A stretch of DNA of 64,000 nucleotides from Luteirhabdus salina (lineage in GTDB: Bacteria > Bacteroidota > Bacteroidia > Flavobacteriales > Flavobacteriaceae): NCBI GenBank assembly GCA_025384855.1, contig JALAHT010000001.1, positions 1,369,064 through 1,433,063 on the forward strand. The letters are read 5' to 3'. Positions within the stretch are counted from its first letter, which is position 1. Each line of letters opens with the position of its first letter. The notes beneath the pieces were generated by a model that saw nothing but the letters and a program-made list of their open reading frames with translations, was not told where the DNA came from and did not search any database. The position numbers and the translations under genes were made by a program. Of this stretch, positions 55,195 to 63,412 are shown in pieces.

Positions 55195-55833
55195 ATGAAA
55201 AAATATGTGGTGCTCAGCATACTGTTCATTTTACCCATTGCTGTGTATATGTTTTTTGCAACGGGTGTAAACAATTTTGCGAAATTGCCCATTCTTTCGG
55301 AGACTGTTGAAGAACCTACCGCTTTTAAAACAGCCGAGGGAGAAGCGGTTACCTTGAATGATCATATTACTGTTTTGGCCTTTATGGGAAGTAGCCCAAT
55401 GGAATATAAAATCGGGGCGTATAACCTAGCACATAAAATTTTCAAAAAAAATGAAGGATTTGAAGAATTCCAATTTCTTTTTATCTACCCTGAGGCAGCA
55501 AAGGAAGATGCGCTTACCTTAGAAAATAAAGTAGCCGAAATAGCTTCAACAGAGCGTTGGATATCTGCTTTCGGAAGCGAAAAGGATATTGTCAAAATGT
55601 TCCAATCGCTGAAAGTGCCTTATTCCCTGGAAAATAAGACGAATACTCCCTACGTTTTTATAATCGATAAGGAAGGGAATTTACGCGGACGAAATGATGA
55701 TGAAGATGTGGGAATGATGTATGGTTATAATGCCATGGATATAGCGGAAATTAACAATAAAATGAGCGACGATGTGAAGGTGTTGTTAGCAGAATATCGT
55801 CGAGCGCTAAAGAAATATAAAGCAGATCGCTAA
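55195..55833 (+). CDS. Membrane-anchored thioredoxin-fold protein, SCO-like without CxxxC
   Basis: A 212-residue protein; the ATG at 55195 begins its N-terminal membrane anchor (MKKYVVLSILFILPIAVYMFF). The body has the strand and helix pattern of thioredoxin-like/SCO proteins (HITVLAFMGSSPMEYK, QFLFIYPEAA, NTPYVFIIDKEGNLRGR), but where SCO proteins carry CxxxC it has GSSPMEY, so it cannot bind copper in the SCO manner. It precedes a true SCO gene by ten bases, so it may be a degenerate paralogue with a chaperone role in oxidase assembly. The function is not established. Confidence 0.75.
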   Translation: MKKYVVLSILFILPIAVYMFFATGVNNFAKLPILSETVEEPTAFKTAEGEAVTLNDHITVLAFMGSSPMEYKIGAYNLAHKIFKKNEGFEEFQFLFIYPEAAKEDALTLENKVAEIASTERWISAFGSEKDIVKMFQSLKVPYSLENKTNTPYVFIIDKEGNLRGRNDDEDVGMMYGYNAMDIAEINNKMSDDVKVLLAEYRRALKKYKADR

Positions 55834-55843
55834 AGAAGAACCG

Positions 55844-56539
55844 ATGAAAAAGAAATATTCCTATATAGGATTGGCCGTTATTATCTTGATTTTTGGCATT
55901 ATCGTTATTCCTGAAATGGTCGACCGCTTGAAAGGTGACGATGTGGTAAAAATGGATCGCATGAGTACCCAGAATGCGAAGGATGTAGTGTCTGAAACCG
56001 ACGTTGAAGACAACATGGTTGCCATTAGTAAAGTGCCTAGCTATTCTTTTGTAAACCAACATAAGGATACAATAACCGATGCATATTACGATGGAAAGGT
56101 ATATGTGGTTGAATTCTTCTTCGCTACCTGTCCGAGTATCTGCCCCGTAATGAACGATAACATGCTGCAGGTACAAAAAGCTTTTCAAAAGGAAGACGAT
56201 TTTGGAATTGCCTCCATAACCATCGATCCTGCAAACGATACGCCTGAAGCTTTAAAAAAATATGCTGAAAACCTAGGGGTTTCACATCCGCATTGGAATT
56301 TTTTGACGGGCGATCGCAGCGATGTTATGGCGCTATCAAATGAAGGATTTAAACTGTATGCTTCTGAAAATGAAGAAGTAGCAGGCGGTTTTGAACATTC
56401 TGGAATGTTCGCCTTAATCGATAAGGAGGGAAATGTTCGCTCCCGAATCGATGAGAATGGAAATCCCCTTATTTATTACGATGGACTATCTCAAGCGGGT
56501 ATCGATATGCTAATAGAGGATATTAAGAAATTGCTATAA
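55844..56539 (+). CDS. SCO-family copper chaperone
   Basis: A 231-residue protein with an N-terminal membrane anchor and a thioredoxin fold, which delivers copper to the CuA site of CoxB. The copper-binding ATCPSICPVM (Cys near residues 91 and 95) and the downstream His in GGFEHSGMFALIDKEG are intact. It acts on the periplasmic side. It lies 10 bases after the preceding SCO-like gene and one base before the next gene, so they form one transcript. Standard family length. Confidence 0.93.
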   Translation: MKKKYSYIGLAVIILIFGIIVIPEMVDRLKGDDVVKMDRMSTQNAKDVVSETDVEDNMVAISKVPSYSFVNQHKDTITDAYYDGKVYVVEFFFATCPSICPVMNDNMLQVQKAFQKEDDFGIASITIDPANDTPEALKKYAENLGVSHPHWNFLTGDRSDVMALSNEGFKLYASENEEVAGGFEHSGMFALIDKEGNVRSRIDENGNPLIYYDGLSQAGIDMLIEDIKKLL

Positions 56540-56540
56540 C

Positions 56541-57089
56541 ATGGAAAAAGATAAAATGGATACTACCACGTCTCAGGACGTCTCGAAACGCTACAAATTA
56601 TGGATATGGATTTTGTCGATTGCGATTCCAGTAGCTGTCGCCATTTTATTTACGGTTCGCATTCCAGGATACGATTTGTCCTTTTTGCCACCCATCTACG
56701 CTACCATTAATGGGATAACTGCAGTCTTGTTGATCTTAGCGGTATATTTCATTCGAAGAGGAAAACGCAATACCCATGAATTGTTGATGAAATCATCTAT
56801 TGTGCTATCTGCTCTTTTTCTGTTGATGTATGTGGCGTATCATATGACCTCCCATTCTACGCCTTATGGTGGTGAAGGTTGGATCCGGTACGTTTATTTC
56901 TTTATCCTAATCACCCATATCATTTTGTCGATTACAGTTATTCCCTTTGTGCTAATTACATATGTTAGAGCGATTAGTGGTAATTTTTACAAGCATAAGC
57001 GAATAGCACGCATTACGTTTCCCATATGGCTTTATGTTGCGGTTACAGGAGTAATTGTATACCTTATGATTTCACCTTATTATCAATAG
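56541..57089 (+). CDS. DUF420 membrane protein
   Basis: A 182-residue membrane protein with five helices (about 20-38, 50-68, 80-98, 115-138, 152-178). Conserved His residues occur in THELLMKSS, YHMTSHSTPYGG, THIILS and HKRIARITFP, typical of DUF420 proteins, which accompany oxidase assembly genes and may help in haem or copper delivery. Its function is not proven. It is one base past the SCO stop and is followed two bases later by a small Cys-motif protein. Confidence 0.88.
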   Translation: MEKDKMDTTTSQDVSKRYKLWIWILSIAIPVAVAILFTVRIPGYDLSFLPPIYATINGITAVLLILAVYFIRRGKRNTHELLMKSSIVLSALFLLMYVAYHMTSHSTPYGGEGWIRYVYFFILITHIILSITVIPFVLITYVRAISGNFYKHKRIARITFPIWLYVAVTGVIVYLMISPYYQ

Positions 57090-57091
57090 TC

Positions 57092-57325
57092 ATGAAGTTT
57101 AGCGCCTTTTTCCTATTTCTAATCCTATTGCTGCTCATGACACTCTCGGCAGAGGCTCAATGTGCTATGTGCAGAGCAGTGTTGGAAAGTGAAGAAGGGG
57201 GCGGAGCCGCAAGAGGGATAAATAATGGAATCGTATATCTGATGATTTTTCCATACTTATTAATTGGTGGTGTGGGGTATTTCATTTACCGTGCCCGGAA
57301 GAAGGCGAAATTGGAGGACAATTAA
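57092..57325 (+). CDS. Small membrane protein with CAMC motif, oxidase-associated
   Basis: A 77-residue protein starting at the ATG at 57092; the longer ORF overlaps the DUF420 gene in another frame and is rejected. A signal peptide or first helix (1-20) leads to QCAMCRAVLESEEGGG, then a second helix (about 48-66) and a basic tail (YRARKKAKLEDN). The CxxC pair on the periplasmic side just after the signal sequence could bind copper or form a disulfide. Small proteins of this type lie beside SCO and DUF420 genes in related species, but no function is known to me. Confidence 0.75.
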   Translation: MKFSAFFLFLILLLLMTLSAEAQCAMCRAVLESEEGGGAARGINNGIVYLMIFPYLLIGGVGYFIYRARKKAKLEDN

Positions 57326-57402
57326 CAAAACCTTCACATTTACAATTGTAACAAAATATTCTACCAAGAGTCTATTAACCGAGTAGCGAAGCTGAAATCC
57401 CT

Positions 57403-57447
57403 TATTTTTGTAATTTGAAACATGACAAACGGTAATTCGTACCGTTT
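57403..57447 (+). promoter_or_regulatory. -7 element and inverted repeat upstream of the ABC exporter
   Basis: TATTTTTG (57403-57410) fits the -7 consensus; the -33 region is weak. A perfect inverted repeat, AAACGGTA and TACCGTTT around ATTCG (57427-57447), lies in the predicted leader, 20 bases before the ATG at 57468. It could be an operator or a hairpin; the following TTCTTTG is not a clean T run. Confidence 0.45.
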
Positions 57448-57467
57448 CTTTGTATTGATACGGCATT

Positions 57468-58190
57468 ATGATAAAAATTAAAGACCTTCACAAATCATAT
57501 CACATGGGGAATAATTCGCTTCATGTGCTAAAGGGAATCAACTTCGATGTTGCTGAAGGAGAGCTTGTCTCCATCATGGGGTCTTCTGGGTCTGGGAAAT
57601 CGACCCTTTTGAATATTTTAGGTATGCTAGATGAAGCAGACGAAGGTTCCTATACACTCGATGGGAAAGTCATCAAAAATCTTAACGAACGCATTGCCGC
57701 CAAGTACCGAAACCAGTTTCTTGGTTTTATATTTCAATCTTTTAACCTTATCAATTATAAATCGGCTCTAGATAATGTAGCAATGCCATTATACTATCAA
57801 GGCGTAAATCGTAATCTGAGGACTGAAAAAGCCATGCACTATTTAGATAAGGTCGGACTTGCAAAATGGGCAGATCACCTTCCTAATGAGCTTTCGGGCG
57901 GACAAAAACAGCGTGTGGCTATTGCTAGAGCCTTGGCTAGCAATCCGAAGGTGCTATTGGCCGATGAGCCCACGGGAGCGCTGGATACAAGAACTTCTTA
58001 TGAGGTGATGGAGCTAATTCAAGGTATTAACGATGAAGGCAAAACAATTCTTGTGGTTACACACGAAGAGGATATTGCGCATATGACCAAGCGAATTGTA
58101 AATCTCAAGGATGGTATCATTCTAGACGATTCTAAAGTAACGCAAGTAAGAGCGAAGGAAGCCAAAGAGAAAGCACTTTCCCATGTTTAA
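57468..58190 (+). CDS. MacB-type ABC transporter ATP-binding protein
   Basis: A 240-residue ATPase of the LolD/MacB family. Walker [10 protein letters not shown] (38-46), the Q-loop FIFQSFNLI, the signature LSGGQKQR (near 143), Walker [12 protein letters not shown] and the H-loop THEEDIA are all intact. It powers the two following permeases and with the adaptor and TolC makes an efflux system that acts from the periplasm outward. The last residues overlap the next gene by eight bases (coupled). Substrate is unknown; MacB homologues export macrolides, lipoproteins or peptides. Confidence 0.95.
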   Translation: MIKIKDLHKSYHMGNNSLHVLKGINFDVAEGELVSIMGSSGSGKSTLLNILGMLDEADEGSYTLDGKVIKNLNERIAAKYRNQFLGFIFQSFNLINYKSALDNVAMPLYYQGVNRNLRTEKAMHYLDKVGLAKWADHLPNELSGGQKQRVAIARALASNPKVLLADEPTGALDTRTSYEVMELIQGINDEGKTILVVTHEEDIAHMTKRIVNLKDGIILDDSKVTQVRAKEAKEKALSHV

Positions 58191-59427
58191 TATAGAACGC
58201 TGGCAGGAGATTTTTGAAACGATTCGAAAAAATAAATTACGCACGTTTCTTACGGGGCTATCGGTAGCTTCCGGAATTTTCATTTTGGTTATTCTCCTGG
58301 CTATCGGACAAGGAATGCAGAACGGAATCGCGAAAGAATTTGAAGACGATGCCGCCAATCGTATTAGCGTCTGGACAGGTGTTACCTCGGAAGAATATAA
58401 AGGATTGAATCCTGGTAGACGTATCCAATTAGATAATCAGGATTACGAGCTTGCCGAAAATAAGAATATCGACAAGTTAGAATACAGATCAGGCGTGTAT
58501 AGTATTTGGGGCGGTCTTACGACTTACAAAAATGAAACTGGAAGCTATCGAATAGAAGGGGTGCGTGGCGATTATCAGTTTCTAGAAAATGAAACCCTTG
58601 TAGCCGGTAGGTATATCAACCAGAAAGATTTAGATGAGTACGAGAAGGTAGCTATCATTGGAAATAGAGTCTACCAAGACCTTTTTAAAGGTAAAAACGC
58701 TATCGGTGAATATATACAAGTCACTGGGGTAAAGTTTAAGGTGGTTGGAATTTATACCGACCCAGGGGGAGAACGTGAGGAAACCAGGGTTTTTATACCA
58801 CTTACTACTGCACAACGCGTATTTAATGCTGGAGACCGTTTGCGGAGCATGGTCTTCACACTAGAACAAAAGGATAACTTTGAAGAAGCACTGGCGGCTT
58901 CAGAAGCATTTAGTCAACAGCTGGAAACAGACCTCAAAACGCGTCATACGGTAGCGCCAACAGACGAGCGCGCAATTAACATCAACAATTCATTGGAAAA
59001 TGCAAAACGATTTTACGATTTGATGGATATGATTCGCTATTTCTTTTGGGGTGTAGGGATCTGTACCATCATTGCAGGAGTTGTAGGTGTAAGCAATATT
59101 ATGCTGATCATCGTAAAGGAACGCACCAAGGAAATCGGAATCCGAAAGGCCATCGGGGCTCAGCCACTTTCCATCATAGGAATGATTTTACACGAATCGA
59201 TTTTCGTAACGGCCATTGCTGGATTTTTTGGATTGATTTTTAGTCTTTTCCTATTGGAAATGGTGGGACCCTTGATCGAAACCGATTACATTCGTAACCC
59301 TTCCGTAGATTTTGGTGTAGCTATAGCTACCGTGATTATTTTGGTGGTTGCAGGAGCCATTGCAGGTTTTTTCCCTGCCTATAGAGCCTCAAATATTAAA
59401 CCTATAGTTGCCTTACGTGATGAGTAA
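58183..59427 (+). CDS. MacB-type ABC permease, first
   Basis: A 414-residue permease with one N-terminal helix (about 22-40), a large periplasmic domain (about 45-285) and three C-terminal helices with the FtsX-like GVSNIMLIIVKERTKEIGIR coupling segment. This is the MacB topology but without a fused ATPase. Its periplasmic part is likely to contact the adaptor encoded downstream. It overlaps both neighbours. The paired permease at 59420 is about as long and clearly homologous, so the pump probably has a heterodimeric membrane part. Confidence 0.93.
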   Translation: MFNIERWQEIFETIRKNKLRTFLTGLSVASGIFILVILLAIGQGMQNGIAKEFEDDAANRISVWTGVTSEEYKGLNPGRRIQLDNQDYELAENKNIDKLEYRSGVYSIWGGLTTYKNETGSYRIEGVRGDYQFLENETLVAGRYINQKDLDEYEKVAIIGNRVYQDLFKGKNAIGEYIQVTGVKFKVVGIYTDPGGEREETRVFIPLTTAQRVFNAGDRLRSMVFTLEQKDNFEEALAASEAFSQQLETDLKTRHTVAPTDERAININNSLENAKRFYDLMDMIRYFFWGVGICTIIAGVVGVSNIMLIIVKERTKEIGIRKAIGAQPLSIIGMILHESIFVTAIAGFFGLIFSLFLLEMVGPLIETDYIRNPSVDFGVAIATVIILVVAGAIAGFFPAYRASNIKPIVALRDE

Positions 59428-60694
59428 AATATTTAGTAGGGATAGTTGGAGTGAAATTTTAGAAGCGCTGAGCTCAAATTGGTTCAGAACGTTGCTTACT
59501 GCTTTTGGGGTACTCTGGGGAATCTTCATTCTAGTAATTTTATTGGCCGCTGGTAACGGATTGGAAAACGGAGTGAAGCAGGGGTTTGACGGAATGGCAA
59601 CGAACTCCATGTTTATGTGGACACAAACCGCTTCGAAGCCATATAAAGGATTACCAAAAGGGCGTCGTTACAATTTTAAGATTCAGGATGTCGAGGCCAT
59701 CAAACAACAGGTTCCCAACCTCCGCTTTGTATCGCCTCGAAATCAATTAGGTGGTTTTAGAGGGTCTAATAATGTAGTGCGCGGATTGAAAACAGGCGCC
59801 TATAACGTATATGGTGATTATCCAGAAATTATCCAACAGGAACCAATGGATATTATTGAAGGCCGCTTTTTAAATTATACCGACATTAACGATAAGCGAA
59901 AAGTAGCCGTTATCGGTCAAGCAGTAAAGACAGGTCTTTACGATCCAGGCGAGGAAGTTATTGGTACCTATATCAAAATCAATGGCGTTAATTTCATGGT
60001 GGTCGGTATCTATAAGAAGAAGAGTAACGGCGGCGGTGATGCTGAGGAAGCACAGAAACAAATTTATGTTCCTTTCACTGCTTTTTCACAAGCCTTTAAT
60101 ATGGGTGACATTGTAGGTTGGATGGCTATTACGGCCCAAGATGGATCTTCTATTACAAACTTAAAGGAACAGGTCTTCGATGTGGTGAAAGCTCGACACT
60201 CTATTCACCCCGAAGATGATCGAGCCGTTGGGAATTTCGACTTATACCAAGAGTATAGCAAGATTAATGGTCTGTTTACGGCCTTGAATTTTGTGGCTTA
60301 TTTTGTCGGGGTTTTAGTATTGCTTTCAGGAATTATTGGTATCAGTAACATCATGCTTATTGTGGTAAAGGAACGGACCAAGGAAATTGGAATTCGCCGT
60401 GCATTGGGAGCTACCCCTTGGAGCATTCGTGCACAAGTTTTGCTGGAGTCTATCTTTCTTACTATCATTTCAGGAATGGCGGGTATAGCATTGGCTTCTG
60501 GAGTATTGGTACTCGTAAATTCCATTTTGGATGGAATGGATACGAGTGAAATGATGTTTATTAATCCAAGCGTGAATATAGGCGTCGTTGTTATCGCCTT
60601 AGTAATATTAATCGTATCAGGTTTGTTGGCAGGGCTAATTCCAGCGCAAACCGCTATAAAAGTAAAACCGGTCGACGCATTGCGTGCCGAATAA
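59420..60694 (+). CDS. MacB-type ABC permease, second
   Basis: A 424-residue permease with the same layout as the previous gene: N-terminal helix (about 20-42), periplasmic domain and three C-terminal helices with GISNIMLIVVKERTKEIGIR. I use the ATG at 59420 (MSKIFSRDSWSEIL), which overlaps the preceding stop; the ORF start at 59408 is not an ATG. The pair probably arose by duplication and diverged in the periplasmic domains, while the helical ends stayed close. Gap to the adaptor gene: 30 bases. Confidence 0.93.
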   Translation: MSKIFSRDSWSEILEALSSNWFRTLLTAFGVLWGIFILVILLAAGNGLENGVKQGFDGMATNSMFMWTQTASKPYKGLPKGRRYNFKIQDVEAIKQQVPNLRFVSPRNQLGGFRGSNNVVRGLKTGAYNVYGDYPEIIQQEPMDIIEGRFLNYTDINDKRKVAVIGQAVKTGLYDPGEEVIGTYIKINGVNFMVVGIYKKKSNGGGDAEEAQKQIYVPFTAFSQAFNMGDIVGWMAITAQDGSSITNLKEQVFDVVKARHSIHPEDDRAVGNFDLYQEYSKINGLFTALNFVAYFVGVLVLLSGIIGISNIMLIVVKERTKEIGIRRALGATPWSIRAQVLLESIFLTIISGMAGIALASGVLVLVNSILDGMDTSEMMFINPSVNIGVVVIALVILIVSGLLAGLIPAQTAIKVKPVDALRAE

Positions 60695-60724
60695 TATTGA
60701 ATTATAAAGTCTAGCATTTATACT

Positions 60725-61876
60725 ATGAAAAAAACGGGAACCATCATTGTTTTAGTTACCATCTTGGTACTTTTTGGAGTTTCGATGTATTGGCTGTGGG
60801 CCAAGAACGCAGAAGATCCAACGGTTTATTCTACAGAAAGCCCAACGACCAATACCATAATCAAGAAAACGGTGGCTACGGGAAGTATAGTCCCCAAAGA
60901 AGAAGTACTCATAAAACCTAATATCTCAGGAATCATCGATGAGATTTTCGTGGAAGCAGGTGCTATTGTGAAGGCAGGTGATTTAATCGCAAAGGTTAAG
61001 GTGGTGCCAAATGTTTCTTCGTTAACGAGTGCGAAGAACTCTATCAATCAGGCAAGAACACAGGTTGAAACAGCCCGATTAGCTTTCGAAAACCAACAAA
61101 GTATCTATAACCGACAAAAGGAACTGTTCGAAAAAGGAGTAATCTCAGCAAATGAATTCGACCAAGCGCAATTGGAATTCAACCAGGCACAACAACGTTA
61201 CAAGCAAGAACAGGTAAGCCTTACAGGCGCGCGACAAAATTACGATATCGTTAAAACCGGTACCACTACAGGGTTAGGGGCTTCTGCTAATACTGAAATT
61301 CGAGCAACCGTATCGGGAATGGTGCTGGATGTACCGGTGAAAGTAGGAAATCAGGTGATTGAAGCGAACAACTTCAACGATGGAACAACCATCGCTACCT
61401 TGGCAGATGTCGATAAAATGATTTTCGAGGGAAAAGTAGATGAAAGTGAAGTGGGGAAAATTAAGGAAGATCTTCCGTTGGAAATTACTGTCGGGGCAAT
61501 CGAAAACAAAAAATTTGATGCGATACTCGATTATATTGCTCCGAAGGGTGTTGAAGAGAACGGAGCTATTCAATTTGAAATAAAAGGAAGTTTAAAGAAG
61601 GGCGATACCACTTTTATCCGTGCGGGACTTAGTGCCAACGCATCTATTATTTTAGCACGAGCCGATAGTGTTATGGCGATAAAGGAAGGCCTAGTCCAAT
61701 ACGACCCAAAAACGCAGCAGCCGTATGTTGAAGTAGCTGTAGGGGAACAAGAATTCGAACGCCGTGACCTCGAGCTAGGAATCAGCGATGGTATTCAGGT
61801 GCATGTAATCGAGGGCCTTTCCAAAGACGACAAAATAAAGGTTTGGAATCAAGTAAAACCTGCCCAATCTTTCTAA
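60725..61876 (+). CDS. Periplasmic adaptor of the MacB-type pump (HlyD/MacA family)
   Basis: A 383-residue adaptor with one N-terminal helix (about 5-24), a lipoyl-like half (IIDEIFVEAGAIVKAGDLIAK in part), a long coiled-coil hairpin (about 100-180, rich in Gln/Ala/Glu), the second lipoyl half (VSGMVLDVPVKVGNQV) and a beta-barrel domain. It links the inner-membrane permeases to TolC across the periplasm. Gene order ATPase, permease, permease, adaptor, TolC is complete and in one direction, so these genes are likely one operon. Confidence 0.93.
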   Translation: MKKTGTIIVLVTILVLFGVSMYWLWAKNAEDPTVYSTESPTTNTIIKKTVATGSIVPKEEVLIKPNISGIIDEIFVEAGAIVKAGDLIAKVKVVPNVSSLTSAKNSINQARTQVETARLAFENQQSIYNRQKELFEKGVISANEFDQAQLEFNQAQQRYKQEQVSLTGARQNYDIVKTGTTTGLGASANTEIRATVSGMVLDVPVKVGNQVIEANNFNDGTTIATLADVDKMIFEGKVDESEVGKIKEDLPLEITVGAIENKKFDAILDYIAPKGVEENGAIQFEIKGSLKKGDTTFIRAGLSANASIILARADSVMAIKEGLVQYDPKTQQPYVEVAVGEQEFERRDLELGISDGIQVHVIEGLSKDDKIKVWNQVKPAQSF

Positions 61877-61961
61877 AACCCGTCAATTAATTTTATTAGT
61901 TTTAAACAAAAGTGTAACACTTTTGAAAATTGCAAGACCTATGCAGCAACTATCAAGTAGT

Positions 61962-63410
61962 ATGAAAAAAATTCTATTATTTAGTCTTTTGGCTTGTTTA
62001 GGTCCTTTCGCATTGGCACAACAAGACAATGTGTGGACCTTACAGGAATGTGTTCAGCACGCTTTAGAGAATAATATTTCTATCAAACAAAGCGAATTGG
62101 ACGTAACTGCAACCGAAGCAGATAAATTGGCAGCCATCGGGAATTTCTTGCCTTCCGTAAATTTAAGTAGTAGTGTGTCTGAAAATACGGGGCTTAGTTT
62201 CAACCCAGTTACAAACAATGCGCAAACAACTACATTTTTATCGGTTACAGGACGTGTTAATGTGGGATATACACTTTTCGATGGTCTTCGAAATTTCCGA
62301 CAGGTACAGCGCGCAAAGCTTTCGAAATTAGCAGCCGAACACCGTTTGGATAAAATGGAAGATGATATTACACTTTTTATCGCAAACAATTACCTGCAAG
62401 TACTTCAGAATAAAGCAAATCTAGAAACTATCATCGCTCAAAACGAAGTTACTCAAGAACAGATAGATCGAACCAACCAGTTGGTAGATGCTGGAACGCT
62501 TCCTAGAGGTGATTTACTAGAGATTCAAGCCACTGATGCTACCGAAAAACAACGTATTGCCGAGGCGGAAAATGCGGTTACCATTTCACTTATAAGTTTA
62601 GCACAATTGCTTCAGGTAAAAGACTATAAAACGTTCGATATTGCCGATGAAGGCTACGAAATTATAGGCGAAGAAATTTTAAATATTCCGGTTTCCACGG
62701 TAATCGATTCCGCCCAGCAAAACCGTCAGGAGGTGCAGATAGCAGAGGACAATGTAGCGTTAGCCGAAAAGGACTTACAGATTGCTCGAGGTGCTTATTA
62801 TCCCACGCTAACAGCGTTTTTTGGTTACGATACGCGCTATACCGACGCAACGAGTTTTACACAAGATCTAGATCCAGATAACCCCTTCAGAACCGAGCAG
62901 ATTGGAGTTGTGGAAGATACCGGTCAATCGGTGGTTGGTCAAGTTCCTAACACAATAGTACGCGAGGTAGGAGCCGATCCATTCTTCGATCAGCTTTATC
63001 AAAATGATGGTATTGGGTATGGACTTCAATTAAATATTCCCATCTTAAACGGTTTTTCAGTTCGAAGTAATGTAAAGCGAAGTAAGGTAAATGTAGAACG
63101 AGCAAAATATCAACTAGAACAAGCCAAACTGGATTTAGAAAGTAATGTGTATCAGGCCTACGTAGATGCAAAAGGAGCGCTAAAGGCTTATGAGGCGGCG
63201 GTAGCTTCACTCGAATCCCAAGAACTAGCGTACGAGTATGCTACCGAACGATACGACGTGGGCTTGACCAATGCCTTCGATTTCAGTCAATCGAAATTGC
63301 GTTTCAATAATGCGAATATCGAATTAAACCGAACGAAATATAACTATATCTTTAGATTGAAAGTATTAGAGTTGTATTTTGGTGTTGAACCGACCGAATT
63401 AAAATTCTAA
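61962..63410 (+). CDS. TolC-family outer-membrane efflux protein
   Basis: A 482-residue protein that forms the outer-membrane channel of the pump. I use the ATG at 61962, which begins the signal peptide (MKKILLFSLLACLGPFALA); other in-frame ATG/TTG codons lie 21 and 39 bases upstream. Two related halves of helical and barrel segments are visible: WTLQECVQHALENNISIKQ with GYTLFDGLRNFRQVQRAK first, then DNVALAEKDLQIARGAYYPT with LNIPILNGFSVRSNVKRSK. Long Ala/Gln/Glu-rich helices make the periplasmic tunnel. The gene after it encodes another adaptor, so this channel may serve two pumps. Confidence 0.93.
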   Translation: MKKILLFSLLACLGPFALAQQDNVWTLQECVQHALENNISIKQSELDVTATEADKLAAIGNFLPSVNLSSSVSENTGLSFNPVTNNAQTTTFLSVTGRVNVGYTLFDGLRNFRQVQRAKLSKLAAEHRLDKMEDDITLFIANNYLQVLQNKANLETIIAQNEVTQEQIDRTNQLVDAGTLPRGDLLEIQATDATEKQRIAEAENAVTISLISLAQLLQVKDYKTFDIADEGYEIIGEEILNIPVSTVIDSAQQNRQEVQIAEDNVALAEKDLQIARGAYYPTLTAFFGYDTRYTDATSFTQDLDPDNPFRTEQIGVVEDTGQSVVGQVPNTIVREVGADPFFDQLYQNDGIGYGLQLNIPILNGFSVRSNVKRSKVNVERAKYQLEQAKLDLESNVYQAYVDAKGALKAYEAAVASLESQELAYEYATERYDVGLTNAFDFSQSKLRFNNANIELNRTKYNYIFRLKVLELYFGVEPTELKF

Positions 63411-63412
63411 CC

